Positions 10,501 through 22,226 are shown, counted from the first letter of the stretch. The stretch: 64,000 nt of DNA from Gnetum montanum (GCA_015680685.1 MNCI01016594.1:406551-470550); one strand, 5' to 3'. Numbers and translations: made by a program. Notes: generated by a model not told the origin, from the sequence alone.

Positions 10501-12803
10501 CATAGGGTGTGGCATAGGCCTACAATAAGGAGACAACTGACTCACATAGGGAAATAGCATCTAGCACTTTTGTGTGCATAAACTGTCAAAATTGAGAATA
10601 TCACAAGGATACATTTCACACACTCGAGGATAGGAATACATTTAGTGAGCACAATACATGGTATTCAGGAATGCTACCCAGGCCTAGAAGGCTATAGGAT
10701 GAACTACCCAAGCCCATCCTAAGCTAAAGGTTTAGGCCACTAGGAGCATACCAAGAAAGCACCATGTTGTTTTGAGAAAAACCTATCTTTGTCATGGAGT
10801 GTACATGATCATCTACCACACTACATCCACTGCACAACTATCTCTACACGTACATGAATAACCATCACATTGAACTCATTGCATGACTATGATTAAATGA
10901 AAATGATTTGGGACATGAGTGCAACAATCAAATAACAGAACACCTCAACTAAGTATCCACCACCTACCACAATAGGACCTCAAGGCATTAGCCACTCCTG
11001 GGCCATCAATATCTATCATGGCCAAGGATACCATCTCATGCCATTTGCTAACCCAATATCTATAAGTTCTAGGATGGATCACCGTCCTTTGTTAGTGCTC
11101 ACCCAACATGGAGAGGAAAACAGATCATAATGTACCTACTGATTCATGACAACCAAGGTATTGATGAATCCACAACCCAATGTTGGGATTCTGAGACCAA
11201 ATAATCAATTCATGAAGGCGTCAAGAGCACATATCTTGCCCATGGACATAGTGCTCACAGAATCAATTGAGGTCACCGTTGGCCGCATCTTTGTACCTAT
11301 GCTACCTACAAATACTGAGACAATAGCTTAGAAATAGAGAAGTTAGCAGGAACATGATCAGCACATTAGCCTCATATACAACCATCAAGCATGATCATAT
11401 AACAAAGAAATATCACTCTTGCAACACCATAACGAGTAAGACCTCAGCAACATGTATAGAGATCAATCATGCAAAATATTGATGGGTCAATTAGATACAC
11501 TCACACAAATGAACTCATCATGAGGCACACCCAGAGAGAGCTAGAACACTCTAAAAATTCCAAGATTCATATACAACAAACATAAAAGTGTTCCAACTAG
11601 GATCAAAATCTCAACACATTCATAAAAGTGTGGGCAATAAGGAATCATTATCTCAACTCAAAAATAAGGTGGAAGACCAAGGTTTAGCCAACAATAGGTC
11701 TCCATAAAACTAATTCTCACTACGACAAGCAACATCAAGGAGGATGCATACATAAGAAAGACTCTCATCAAAAGAGGTGTGGTCTCAACAAGAACCAACA
11801 ATAGGATGACCCACAGTAAAAGTCTTCAAATCAAAGTGCCTAAAGAAATGTCACCAATCAAAAGAGTGATTCCACAACCCAAGCACAACACAATGAGCTC
11901 AAACAAGGGAGCACAACTCACAAAAGGTCAGCAACAAGGGCAATCATGCCTCAAGCACAAGAGGTTGTCAAAACAAGACAACAAACATTTGGCTTTGGGA
12001 TGGCATAAATGGCCTCAAAATGCATCCTCAACAATCCCAATAATAAGTCATCATATCATGTAGAACACAAAGCCTTACATTATGAACAATAGACATGAAA
12101 AAGGTAACACGCATGCAAAATTTGAAAATGCAACCAAGAAGACACACATACACAAATAGAAAAACATACAATCACAAGCACGAATGTACGAAGTCTACTG
12201 GCAATGGTCTTAATCCACCTAGAATAAGGCTCACCAAAAGCACATGTCTGAAGGCCCTCCATCCTAAGGTACTTGAGAACCAACATATTTTAATTTGTAA
12301 TTCCCATACTCACTATATCTAGGGTGAGTGGGAGTGCAAGGATATCACATCCTACATAATTCGATCAATGCCATCTCGATTTATGTCATTTGGGTGGAAA
12401 CTGAAGCAGAGACTAGGTTTGATTCATCCTAGATGAATCATTGGAGACTAGAGATAAGAGCTCTTCAAGAAACAATGATTTATGAGTTGCCAATATAAAT
12501 CTCCTCTACCATATTAAGTGAAACCACAACTGGTCCAACCACAAGTAAACAAGTGGAGGACAATACCACAACACAATTGTATACATCCTCAAGGAGAACA
12601 ACATACATCAGTTACTCATCATGTAACATTGGTCCCCTCATGAAGAGCGTAAATATATTACCATAAAGAAAATCTTCAAAGAATACATAAGGATATGATC
12701 CTAGATCACCTAGGTATCAATCTGAAGGGACAATTAATAGAACAACCTCAATGGAGTAACACAACCAAAGAGAACATGCATATCACAACATAATTTCAAA
12801 AAT

Positions 12804-12815
12804 GCTCTGATACCA
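12804..12815 (-). other. Primer binding site of Co1 (tRNA-Met type)
   Basis: Minus-strand TGGTATCAGAGC, two bases inside the LTR end at 12818. This is the standard copia primer site and fixes the element's orientation. Confidence 0.75.
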
Positions 12816-12817
12816 TT

Positions 12818-13430
12818 TGTAACAACATTGTCTCGACGTTGTTTGGCACCCCAAGGAATTCACTAAGATCTAATGGATTTGGGATAGAAGACCTAGGGAA
12901 TATGCCTATAATAAGCAAGCATCCCAATAAAGAGTGCAAGCAACAACACAACTTCTTATTATATGTATGGGAATGCACCTTAAGGAGGATAACTAACTCC
13001 AAATGAGGACCTTGCAAATAAGCACATAAGAAACCTTGTAGACAACATTAGTGGAAGGGGAAACGATGCATCTACAAGGGGTGACACCTCACACCCAGAA
13101 CCCTCACATTCTGGTACAATTTGTGGCTTGGCACTACACCTAAACTATCCAATCCTGGCTACCTACATATCTATGACCACCATAGAATTAGGGCCATGTA
13201 GTTCTCTAAGTGAGGGTAGTATGAAGAGAACTTAGAGAGAGTTACAACAGGAGGGTGTCTTACTACTGGCTTGGTACCACCAAGCCAAGATGGATTATTT
13301 AACACTTGAGAGTTACCCAAGGGCACCTTAGAGTGTTCCATGGCCCCCAAACCATGGGGAGAGCCCAGGAGAACCACCACCCTGAGACATCTCTCATAGT
13401 GGAACCTAATTTTGTTGTGCTTTGCTTTTT
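12818..13430 (-). repeat. 5' LTR region of Co1
   Basis: The left edge is exact (next to the primer site); the right edge is approximate. A (TA)n run at about 13439-13452 could be the remains of a TATA region or simply a microsatellite. Confidence 0.5.
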
Positions 13431-13928
13431 TCAGTGTGTATATATATATAACAATTGCTAAGTGTTTGAATTTGGAGGGGCCTCCGAAACTTCACTTATA
13501 TGCTCGAGGGCTTCCCTATCAAACTTTTGGCTTCCTTTCATGAATGGCTTAGATTTTTTTAAAGTAACATGGAGAATATGTCATTGCAATTTGTAACTCT
13601 AAAATCTAAAGTGTATTTTTAATGTTTTTCTAGAGAATCAATGTACAAAGGATTTCTTAAAGGTTACCATAGTACATGCAATTCTATGCCACTAAATGCC
13701 ATAAATTTTCATCCATCATTTTTGGTGTTCCACCAATTAAGAAATCAAACATAAATTAATAATGTTATAAATTTTTATTACATCTTTATGCATCAATATT
13801 GCATTAATTATGTTCAATTTATTTTTCAATAATAATTAGGTAGCTGGAATAATATTTTAAAATATTTTCCTAATACTAAGTGTTATATATTAATTTAATT
13901 ATATATTAATCATATACATATCTATAGT
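13431..13928 (+). other. AT-rich non-coding stretch
   Basis: Starts with a short TA microsatellite (about 13439-13452). No gene, no repeat in common with other parts of the window. Confidence 0.4.
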
Positions 13929-13995
13929 GAAATGTTAGCCTAGTGGTAAGGGCTTTGGTTTGGTAACCCTAGGTTATAAGTTTAATTTTACTTGG
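13929..13995 (+). repeat. tRNA-derived SINE head
   Basis: TTAGCCTAGTGGTAAGGG (A-box-like) is followed by TTTGGTAACCCTAGG and a decayed B-box region ending TTTAATTTTAC. About 60 bp align with the reverse complement of 46969-47035, which keeps a better B box (GTTCGATTC). Two independent copies on opposite strands support a SINE family. The body and tail are not delimited here. Confidence 0.6.
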
Positions 13996-14350
13996 CAACA
14001 TCAAGTTATGAATTCAAAAAAATAAAAATAAAAATCTATAAAAAGAAATCCTAAAAGTGGTCTAATAGACCTAAGGGGTCTTAGTGAACATAAGTAAAAA
14101 TTTCAATTTTAGTTTCATAATTTAACCAAGAAAATCTTATTCTCATTAGGGTGGTATTAGTCCTCCCCTTATATAAAATTTCATATTTGAAAAATCATTT
14201 TCTTTGCTAATTTTTCCCCTAAGGAAAAATATTTTTAATCTACCAAAGTTTCAACTTTCCACTTAAGCCCTACTAAGCATGAGGCATGAGTTATTTCAAA
14301 AAATCAATCAAAGTTCTTATTAAATAATATTATTTTCCTTATCAAGTTTC
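13996..14350 (+). other. AT-rich stretch before the L1a ORF1 remnant
   Basis: May hold the SINE body and the 5' part of L1a, but I see no motif that places either boundary. Confidence 0.35.
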
Positions 14351-14510
14351 ATGAAGCAAAAGGATCCCCTTGGCAACTACAATGAATTTACATTCCTATC
14401 TAATGAGGATGAATTCATCTCCAAGCCCAACATAGAAGATTTCAACACTACCCACACACACACTCCACCCCCCCTTAATGGTTTAAAGCTTAAGGCTAAG
14501 GTAACACATG
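14351..14510 (+). pseudogene. L1a LINE, segment 1: ORF1 (gag-like) C-terminal region
   Basis: The open frame from 14351 (KQKDPLGNYNEF.. to ..LKLKAKVTHV) runs into the Gy2 insertion at 14511. When the TSD ACATG is collapsed, the frame continues at 23145 with a basic RRPSKT-type motif typical of plant L1 ORF1 C-termini. The last five bases (14506-14510) are the Gy2 target duplication. Assignment rests mainly on continuity with the endonuclease segment at 23275. Confidence 0.5.
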
Positions 14511-15306
14511 TGATGAGTGGCGAGGTACCCCTACACTCAACCATACGAATACGAGCATAGCAAGCGCGATCCGGTCGAAATCCACAGACGGACTAGTTGT
14601 GGTACCTAGATCGTTAACCTTAGGTCGCAGTTCGCTGTCTTCCCACTTGGACTAGTTATTACCTTTGTCACGTATGGTTTAGTCCAGAGTGAGGTGTATG
14701 ATGTGTTCCTAATTCTAATGCTACTCCTGAAGGTAGTGGAAAATAATATTAACTAAGCTAAGCTAGGAGAAAAAGGGTAAGAGAATCTAATCTAGCCTAA
14801 GTGTGACAAGCAGCTGATTCCTTGATCATCCGTACACATCTTGGACTTCATGCACAACTACCACTGGGATTACCAAGCATAGATCCTAGGTACGTCACTA
14901 GGATACCAAGTAGTCACACTTAAATGCTTGTAATCAAGTCGTACTCGTTATGCGTTCTAGGAGTTTAAGGGTGAGAGAGAAAATAGTAAATAACATTAAA
15001 TAAACAAATAAATAAACAACAAAGTGAATGCTACAATGATGAAGTAATCTCGATCTTTATTGCCGGTCATGTGCGTGTCCAATTACATCACACTCAAATA
15101 AAGAATGTCGTACAATTACATTCACCACACTGCGGGCAGACATTGGAAAAATAATCTAACTCTGGAGGGACCAAACTGCTAGACTTTCACTACAATCTAA
15201 ACTAGGATTATAAACAAGGGAGATCTACTTCTTATTTATAGACATTGCGGTAGACTACGATATCGCGTACGCAATATCGCGGCCCATGTGATATCGCGTC
15301 CCATCA
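14511..15306 (-). repeat. 3' LTR of Gy2
   Basis: Plus-strand left end TGATGAGTGGCGAGG, right end CCCATCA. Nearly collinear with 22361-23139. It includes CGATATCGCG dyads (15258-15299) and a TATTTATA block at 15233-15240, which is the minus-strand TATA box. Confidence 0.9.
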
Positions 15307-15340
15307 TACCCACGTCTGAATAAAAACTCATCCTCGAGTT
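15307..15340 (-). other. Decayed polypurine tract and leader of Gy2
   Basis: Read on the minus strand: CTCGAGGATGAG, a T-rich step, then CAGACGTGGGTA directly before the LTR. Gy1 and Gy4 read CAGTCATGGGGGTA here, so this tract has lost some of its purine run. Confidence 0.7.
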
Positions 15341-15471
15341 ATAAAGAGAATAAGCTCCATTGATTACACAGTGGATAGGTATGGGATTATTAATTGAAAA
15401 AAGAAATGAAATACTACATAGTGTGGGAAGACACAACACAGAAAAATACTATAACTACAAAAATGTGGAAC

Positions 15472-18234
15472 TCATGTAGTTCCTGGTGGCAGTGGCTCCT
15501 CCATTGGTGCTTTCCCTTTGTCATGTGCTCCAGGCTTGGAAGCTTGATGGCGTTGAAGTATGGCCTGGAGCTTCTCCTCTTTGGTCCAAGGATATTGTGC
15601 CATCCATGCTAGTGTTTCGATGTTTGATGGAGTTGGCACCTCCCACGGACAGGGTAGTTGTGGGAACATTTGGTTGGCCTTGACATACCATGCCGCGAAC
15701 ACCCGTCGTTCCTCTTCATAGGCTTTGGCTTTGTCCTTGTATTCATGAAGATCTGTTAGCCGTCGAGCCAAGTCAGTTGCTGCATCTTTTTGCCCTTGGT
15801 AGCTTGCTTTTACCACCTTGAGTTCAAAATTTGCAACATCTAGTTTTTCAACTAGCTTCTTGCATTCTGCAAATTTTGCTTCATATTTGAGATGGGTGGA
15901 AGCTACCTGCTGTTCGAGCTCTGTTCTCAGGCATCTTATTGTTAACATGGCAAGGTTGGCATATCTAAGATTTGCCAACTCCATGTATTTTGTTAAGTCC
16001 TGGATCTGCAGGTCTCGGTTTTTAACTTCCGCTTGGTGGACGAAGGTGTAAGTGTCCAATATGGCCCTCCAATCAATGTGTTGAGCACTGATAGTGTTGA
16101 TTTGAGCCTTGGCCATATGGATCTCCTTCTCTAGGATTTGTTTATACATCCTTAACTGATCACAAAAATGCTCCTTCAGTTTCTCATGTCATTTAACCTC
16201 ATTCTACCACACACTTATCTCAATTGCTGATTTTTGGCGAATAGCGCGTACCTCCTCCATTGAGAGGATTCGATTCTCTTTGGCTAAATGGCTTACATCT
16301 CATTTGACCCGAATGAATTATTCTCATAGCTGATGAAAGTGTTCATCAAGAACATTCTTTTGCTTCTCTACCACTGTCAACCGAAGGTTATTTGCAACCA
16401 ATTGCTTATTTTCTTCTTCTAAGGCCTTGAGTGCCTTAAGATGCACATGGGTTTATGCCTGTGATGCGGAGGCATCCCAAACAGCCGTCTCCTTTTTTCC
16501 TACCACCTTCTTATTCTCTGCTATTAATTTTGTTAGCTGCTTCGTTCTAAAATTTTCTAGCTAGTTTGCAGGAATAAATTGTAGAGGATCCCGCTGTGCT
16601 GCTTGTAAGGCCATGAGCTGCTCTTGTAATTTCTGCACTTCCACTTCAGCATCCACGGCCCTCACTTCGGATATGACAAGCTTCCCCTTTGTGGAAATGA
16701 GGTCTAATTGAATTGCTGTTACATCCTGGGGGATGGCAAATAGAGATGTTAAAACTTGTCCTGTTTGAAGCAATCTGTCCAGTGCATCCTCATGTTCTAC
16801 AAGAGTCATTGAGGTTCCAGCCAAATTTTGAGCATCCTGTGCTCCTGTAAGATCTGTCGGTGGTACAATAGGTACGTTGAAAGATTCCTTGATGTGATTT
16901 ATGACCACATTTGCAGATCCCATGAAATTCTAGTGTTGTATGACCACCACAGTGGCCCCTTCAACAGTCTCTAACTGCACTTGAAAAGATGCTGCGTTTC
17001 CTGAGATCTGTTGCCACCATCTGCTTTCCCCTCCTCCTATTTGAATTAAGACGTCACTCCTTGTGTGATCAAGTGAAATTGTAGGCTGAATGGCATCGTC
17101 GAAGACACGGAAGAGGCTTGTGTCATCACGACTTCCCCAACTAACCATCTTAGTGATGGCCCGAAGATGGCTCATCGATGGTCTATAGTCTTGTGGCGGT
17201 GGAGGATCCTAGCCTGTGCTAGGCCCTGCTTCCTATTGTTGGCTGGGACCTATGACTGGAGGTTAACTAATTCCAACCATCTGTTCTTCTTCTCGTTTGA
17301 GTCTCAGCTCTTCTCCAGTGCTCTTTCTTGGAGCCGGTGCCTTTAGTAATTCAGCATAAGAAGCATTCTGCACTTTTTGGAGGACGTCATTAATGTACCC
17401 TCAAATACTAGCTCGTTGGCACAATTTTTTGATAAGATAGGGGAAGGGCAGTGCCATCTTCCCTGACTTCCGTTCTTCAAATCTCCTTAGGATCTCCGTC
17501 AAATATAGATGGGGAAGGTTAGCGTTAACCTTTCTCATCAACACTGCACATCCTTTGGCCACATACATGGATATTCTTTTCAAGCCTTTTGTGGGGAAGA
17601 GGTGATAGGTTCCAATTTTGAAATAAACTCTCTCTTTCATCATCAATTCTCCAAATGCTTTGTCTTTGCCATAAGCCTTCTCTAACTAATCCTTTCGCAC
17701 ATCAGGGTCTAAACGGGTGGATAACCGAGCAACATGGGGGCCCGTATTCGGAAGGTTTAACACCTCTGAAATTGCCTATGTAGAGAAGTCAACTATCACA
17801 CCACAAATGTTAATCGTGGTGCCTTGCTCCCTGTTGTGCCAGAACTGGTACGTTTCACCTAAGTACCAAGCACCACTTTCAGAGAGGACAGGCCATAAGG
17901 GAGATCCCTTGAGGTGGTCCCTAACAGCCTTAGGAGTGAACTTTGCAAAAGATTCAAATTTTAGCTCCACAATCACCGCAACGAATGTGGACTTCTCATG
18001 GATAGCCTGAACACACTCCGGGGGCAACGTGAGTTGTTGTCCTGGTTTAGGCATAGCAGCAACACCTCCTTCTGCCTGCCCGAACCATCTGGTAGGAAGT
18101 TCTTCTTGATGGATGCTGAATGATTGCACCTCCTGTTTTATATGTTTTCCGGCAGGGCCTTGTCTTCCACCTCTCCGAGATCGTTTCGTTCCACCTTGAA
18201 TAGGACCCTCCTGTTATGCACGTTTCGGGGCCAT
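15472..18234 (-). pseudogene. Accessory ORF of Gy2: basic N-terminus, plant-transposon-protein-like region, long coiled coil
   Basis: One reading frame of 921 codons from ATG 18234 to TGA 15472-15474 has no net frameshift but about 15 in-frame stops, nearly all explicable as C-to-T or G-to-A changes of CAA, CAG, CGA or TGG. Residues 1-35 are basic (MAPKRA, GGTKRSRRGGRQG), NLS-like. Residues about 45-300 resemble the plant 'putative plant transposon protein' domain (PF20167, from memory): GVIVDFST then AISEVLNLP near 17790-17740, then NANLPHLYLTEILRRF and ALPFPYLIKKL (17540-17415). From about residue 430 on it is Glu/Lys/Leu-rich with heptad character. The end is PMEEPLPPGTT. It is neither pol nor a recognisable env. 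Homologous C-terminal remnants are in Gy1 and Gy3. An AG acceptor-like site (ATTGCAG) directly precedes the ATG, hinting at a 5'-leader intron. Function unknown. Confidence 0.75.
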
Positions 18235-18534
18235 TCTGCAATCACACGGATCAAGAATTAGTAAGGTTATTTTTAAAGTCAAGTTATACCTTACTGCTTG
18301 TCTTAATTGAAGATCTTATGTTATAATGTGTGATCATGCCCAAAAATTGTAATAATGGGTCTTGTGACTTAGGTGGTTTTCATTTTAATCTCCCGGTGTA
18401 CCTAAGGTCATATGATTTTTGGCATAATTATTCTAAGTGTTAGTGTTAATTACCCTAATTGATGTCCTTTGGGCGATGATAAATTTCAAAATATTTAGGC
18501 ACTTTTCGGCAAGCGTCTCTCCCCCACGAAATTC

Positions 18535-18698
18535 AACGAAATTAAAATCGGAGCACTAGTGAGCGAGATATGAGTGAAAAAGCAAGGGTCACACAATCGC
18601 AAGTNTACTCCGGGTTCTAGCAGGTTCAAACGAAATTAAAATCGGAGCACTAGTGAGCGAGATATGAGTGAAAAAGCAAGGGTCACACAATCGCAAGT
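18535..18698. other. Probable assembly join: single N flanked by a perfect 70-bp duplication
   Basis: 18535-18604 and 18629-18698 are identical over 70 bp, separated by N (18605) and a 23-bp unique piece. It lies in the leader of the Gy2 accessory ORF. The true sequence probably has one copy. Confidence 0.8.
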
Positions 18699-18770
18699 TG
18701 TAGAGAAAAATTACAACAACTCCCCCCGTGTGAATGGCAAAATGATGTTAAGTGTTGCGGCTAGGGTTCC

Positions 18771-18842
18771 TATTTATAGGTAAATAGGATGCGATATTGT
18801 GTACGATGCATCGCGTAGCGATATCATGTACGCGATATCTTG
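18771..18842 (-). promoter_or_regulatory. Internal promoter-like block of Gy2 (LTR-type dyads plus TATA)
   Basis: On the minus strand a cluster of GATATCGC/GCGATATC-type dyads (18842-18790) is followed about 10 bp later by CCTATAAATAGG (18780-18769). This repeats the LTR promoter layout (dyads at 23107-23133, TATAAATA at 23090-23083) but with unrelated downstream sequence, so it is not simply an LTR fragment. It lies about 540 bp upstream of the accessory ATG. Promoter function is inferred. Confidence 0.55.
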
Positions 18843-19139
18843 GCCCTACTAATGTGAGACACATGAGAAATACCAAATTTTTAATGATTTTTCTTGAAAT
18901 TAATGTTTTATATTGAGGACATTGGCAAGTATTAAGATGTTCTAGGGTAATATCATTGATTCGAGAGGCACTCTTAATGATAATGATGTGAACTTTAGCA
19001 ATAAAAATTTGGTGGTTACGAAAAAAGGGAATGTAATAGTACATTGGAACGTTAAAATTTAGAGGGATAATACTAGGGAAAGAAAATCAATTGAAAAATT
19101 AAGTTGAGGGTAAGAAATTGTGTGTTTGAGCTAGAGAAT

Positions 19140-19760
19140 CAGTGAAGATTACAAAAAATTACACAAGTGAGTCCTCCCCAAAGCAGGTTCCAACCTATAA
19201 TGCCCGTGTGTAACTACGCTTAAAGTGTCCATGGGCACTAGAAGGGTTAAATGTAATCCATACTAACTCCACAAAACACACACATGTAAATATCACTAGA
19301 ATGAGATGAAAATTCTATGCTACATGGGACATGAGCTACAATTACACGAACAGTGAGGTAAGATGAACTATAGAAGGGATCGTAGAGATTGGGACATGAG
19401 GTAACTGACCCAAGGCATAGTAAATCTTGTGTGTAAAGCATGATTAATATGTCATTAACCCATCATTCCAAGATCAGGACCAAGTCTATCCTTCTAATTA
19501 GTGACATCGCATTATTTCATCCCATGATGAACAACTATGAGAGTACCATAACAACAAGGTGTATGATCACTTGGCGTTTAGTACATAGGAGGAGTGATTT
19601 TTGTTTTATGGCACTTTTTTTTTTCTTTTTCTTCTGTTTTTTTTTTCAATTTATTGAATCCAGAGAAGTCGCCAACCTTCAGGCATGGGTGCTTGTCTTT
19701 CCAGTGGGACCCCCTAGAACAGCATTTGATTTTCAAGTGCCCATTTGATTACTCTTACTC
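19140..19760 (-). repeat. Conserved non-coding block between coding region and 3' end
   Basis: Reverse complement aligns with Gy1 1 to about 640 almost throughout, including the region around 19247-19441 whose translation resembles 222-491 by nucleotide conservation. Part recurs in Gy4 near 42060-42400 and Gy5 near 56390-56700. No frame is conserved without stops across copies. Confidence 0.65.
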
Positions 19761-20140
19761 CCATTTTTCATTAGATCTACAAGGATCTTAATACGATCAC
19801 GTTGCATGATAACACCCAAAGTCGTCACCAAAGAGAATCTGCAAGTCCCCTTGATGTCACATCCTAATCATTCCCTCTTGGTCCATCCTTCTTCATTCTG
19901 GGTACAATGAACACAAAATTAATTTTAAGTTTTAGAAATACAAGAATATCATTGTACCCTCGAATAGAACCTCTTTATTTGTAGAATGGATGAGTGGGTG
20001 TAATGGGCTCACTGTTCCAAATAATTGATCACTCATCACTTAATAACATAAAACACACCTCAACCAACTATCCACATGAGTGTTTTATTCGTAGATGAGA
20101 TTACTTACAAAAGCGTAAAAATACAAAAACACAAAAAGAT
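19761..20140 (-). other. Gy2 spacer between gag and conserved block
   Basis: No ORF. Positionally equivalent to the T-rich post-integrase spacer of Gy4 and Gy5 (about 41000-41300 and 55330-55560). The deleted pol region would map at or near its right end. Confidence 0.45.
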
Positions 20141-20217
20141 AAAACAAAAAGTTGAAAAATGAAAAACTGGAAAACAAAAAGTTGAAAAATGAAAAACTAG
20201 AAAACAAAAAGTTGTAA
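20141..20217 (-). repeat. 30-bp tandem repeat just after gag
   Basis: Two and a half copies of ACAAAAAGTTGAAAAATGAA plus ten further bases (plus strand). It starts 39 bp beyond the gag stop codon, close to the presumed pol-deletion junction. Confidence 0.75.
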
Positions 20218-20255
20218 AATTAAAGAAAATGAAAAATATTTATTAATCCTGCTTG

Positions 20256-22226
20256 TTAGTAAAATGGGGGATATCCCCCATAATTAATCAGTTGAGTATG
20301 GTAAGGATTAATAAATGAAGGTGGAGAATCCTTGCATGTTGGAAATATTGGAACTGATCCATACTTACCCCATTGGGGTTCACACACTTGATTATAATGA
20401 GCATAGTGGGGCACTTTATACAATGTAGTTCCCAGATAACGAGTTGACCCACTATGATATTTGGGATTGTTAGATGGTATGCAAGGATTAGGATGATGCC
20501 TCCCATGGTTGTGTTCACTGGGCTGTATAGTTATTGGAGTGTAAGTTGGTGGCCTTGATGAAGTAACATGAGGCGTTGGGTTTGAAGGTAAGTGTGCACC
20601 ACAGTGTGGGAGTTGTGTTAAGTTGGAAGATGCAGTGGCCTCAGAATTGTGTTGTCCCTTCTTATGGCCATGTTTAAAGAAGGGGTGCTTTTGATGTTGC
20701 TGAGGGTTCTCACTACTGTTGGTAGTAGTAGCACAAGTGTTGTTCGTGGGTTGTTGTTGTGGCACAAACACCTTAGGAACAGTTGGTGGCACTGTGGAAG
20801 GAGGGAAAGGATGAGAATGTTGAAAGTTAGGAGGAATGTAAGGTGCACAAGGTGGTGGTTGTGTTGGAGGCATGGGTTGATAGTATTGTGGAGAGACAGA
20901 GTATAGTGGCTCAAATTGAGAAACAGGATGTTGGACGTGATAAGCATTTGGATTCAGAAAATATGAAGGGTGCCTCCAGTCTAAGGGTGGTCTCCCCCAC
21001 AATTAGGATTGTTGCCACTGTGATCGAACACAGTATCTCTGTATGAACTCTAGATGTAATGTATTTCCCCAATGCTCATGTAGATGTAACAGTCTTGGGA
21101 ATTGGCCCTTGGGGTGATCGTACAGGCATATGTTGCATTCATATGTAGGATTGGTAATTGAGCACTTATTCCCTTTATTCCTTTTCTTCGAATGTCTAAT
21201 GTTTTATTCTGCTTCTTGGGTTGTCAAAACTCTATCTCCAATATTGTTGATATATTCTCCACACTTTTGATACATCCATTCCAACATCTTATTGATCTTT
21301 GCCTCGGCTTCTTCTAACGATTGTTGTATTGGCAAAGATGATGTTTCCACCTTGAGATTTGTTGATTTATCCTTTTTATGATCATGGACCTTTGTTAAGT
21401 TGAAATTTTGGTCTTCTTGATGTTTTTCAACACTCTCCTATCTAGCTAATTCTCCTTCTTCGCTTGCTACCTGCTTAATATGCTCTTGGACTTGATGGGT
21501 TCGTAGGTTGTATAGTTGACCTTGGGCATATGTTCCTAAGGTCTCCCTTGTTTCATTACATAGCCCATCAATGATATGGTACGTTAGCCTTTCCTTGGAA
21601 AACCCATGGCCTGGACAGTTGTTTAACAGTGCATAATATCTTTCTAAGGCCATGTCCAAGGGTTGGTGTTGTGCTTGTTTCCATCCTTGGATTTGTTTCC
21701 TCAAGGCTGACACTCTTGCATAGGTTTGATATTTTTCATTAAAGACTTCTACCATTGTTGACTAGTGTCGTATCGAGTTTGGCTTTAGCGATCTATACCA
21801 TACTTTAGCTTGGTCAACGAGTGTCATAGGAAAGAGCTTAAGTTTTTGCCACCTATTATCAATGTTGTTCCATGTGCAGGCATCGTAGAAGGCTTGTAAA
21901 TGTTGATACGGATCTAAGTCATAGCCTTCTGAAAATTTAGGAAAGTTATTTAAATCGAGCCTGGGTAGTCATCTCTCTTTATGATGCCTACGTGAGATTT
22001 GCACGGCCTCTTGTATTTGCATTAAGCTTGTAGTGGCCAGTGGGGGTTCATCGTCATCAGGTAAGTTAGGCTTTCGTGTGTTGTGATGACGTTGTTTTTG
22101 TTCATGTTTATAAGAAACTCCCACTTCAGGTTGTATACTCCAATCTTCATCATCATATAGTTCGTTGGTTCTCCAATGAACTTCCTCACTAAGTGTGACG
22201 TTATTATCATCTTGTAGGAGAGGCAT
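20256..22226 (-). pseudogene. gag of Gy2
   Basis: Structural capsid precursor. A 657-codon frame (ATG 22226 to TAA 20256) has no net frameshift and about five in-frame stops. The central retrotransposon-gag domain (about residues 100-270) has DLDPYQHLQAFYDACTW, KLKLFPMTLVDQAKVWYRSL, FNEKYQTYARVSALRKQIQG and ALLNNCPGHGF. The same blocks are in Gy4 and Gy5. A zinc-knuckle-like CNICLYDHPKG (about 21135-21100) has lost the final Cys that Gy5 keeps. The last 240 residues are Pro/His/Gln/Asn-rich. In Gy4 and Gy5 gag reads on into protease in one frame; here the frame simply stops. Confidence 0.82.

Larger units (their letters stand above)
7356..13430 (-). mobile_element. Co1: old copia-like non-coding (LARD-like) LTR element
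   Basis: Two direct repeats begin TGTAACAACATTG at 7356 and 12818. They stay alignable for about 150 bp (shared CAAGGAATTCACTAAGAT, GGAAGACCTAG, AAAGAGTGCAAG) before diverging. Read on the minus strand, the right copy ends ..TGTTACA and, after two bases, continues TGGTATCAGAGC, the classic copia tRNA-Met primer site. The right copy is therefore the 5' LTR and the left the 3' LTR. The roughly 5 kb between them holds no gag, protease, integrase or RT; the longest frames (8301-8678, 10151-10528) look random. Outer ends and TSD are not resolved, and the right limit is an estimate. Confidence 0.6.

Noticed and set aside
8301-10560. 125-codon plus frames and a 94-codon minus frame inside Co1
   Set aside because: No motif, no repeat of the frame elsewhere, overlapping frames on both strands; chance frames in T-poor sequence.
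13929-13995. A functional tRNA gene
   Set aside because: The anticodon arm and acceptor pairing cannot be made out and the B box is decayed; SINE head fits better.
15472-18234. Accessory ORF as an env-like gene
   Set aside because: No signal peptide or transmembrane segment; basic N-terminus and coiled coil fit a nuclear or particle protein better.
18771-18842. The internal dyad/TATA block as the end of a nested LTR
   Set aside because: No LTR terminus (TGATGAG or TGATGGG) next to it, no second copy, and the sequence past the TATA does not match LTR R/U5.
20288-20947. Additional minus- and plus-strand frames over the gag C-terminus
   Set aside because: Shadows of the Pro/His/Gln-rich gag frame in other phases.
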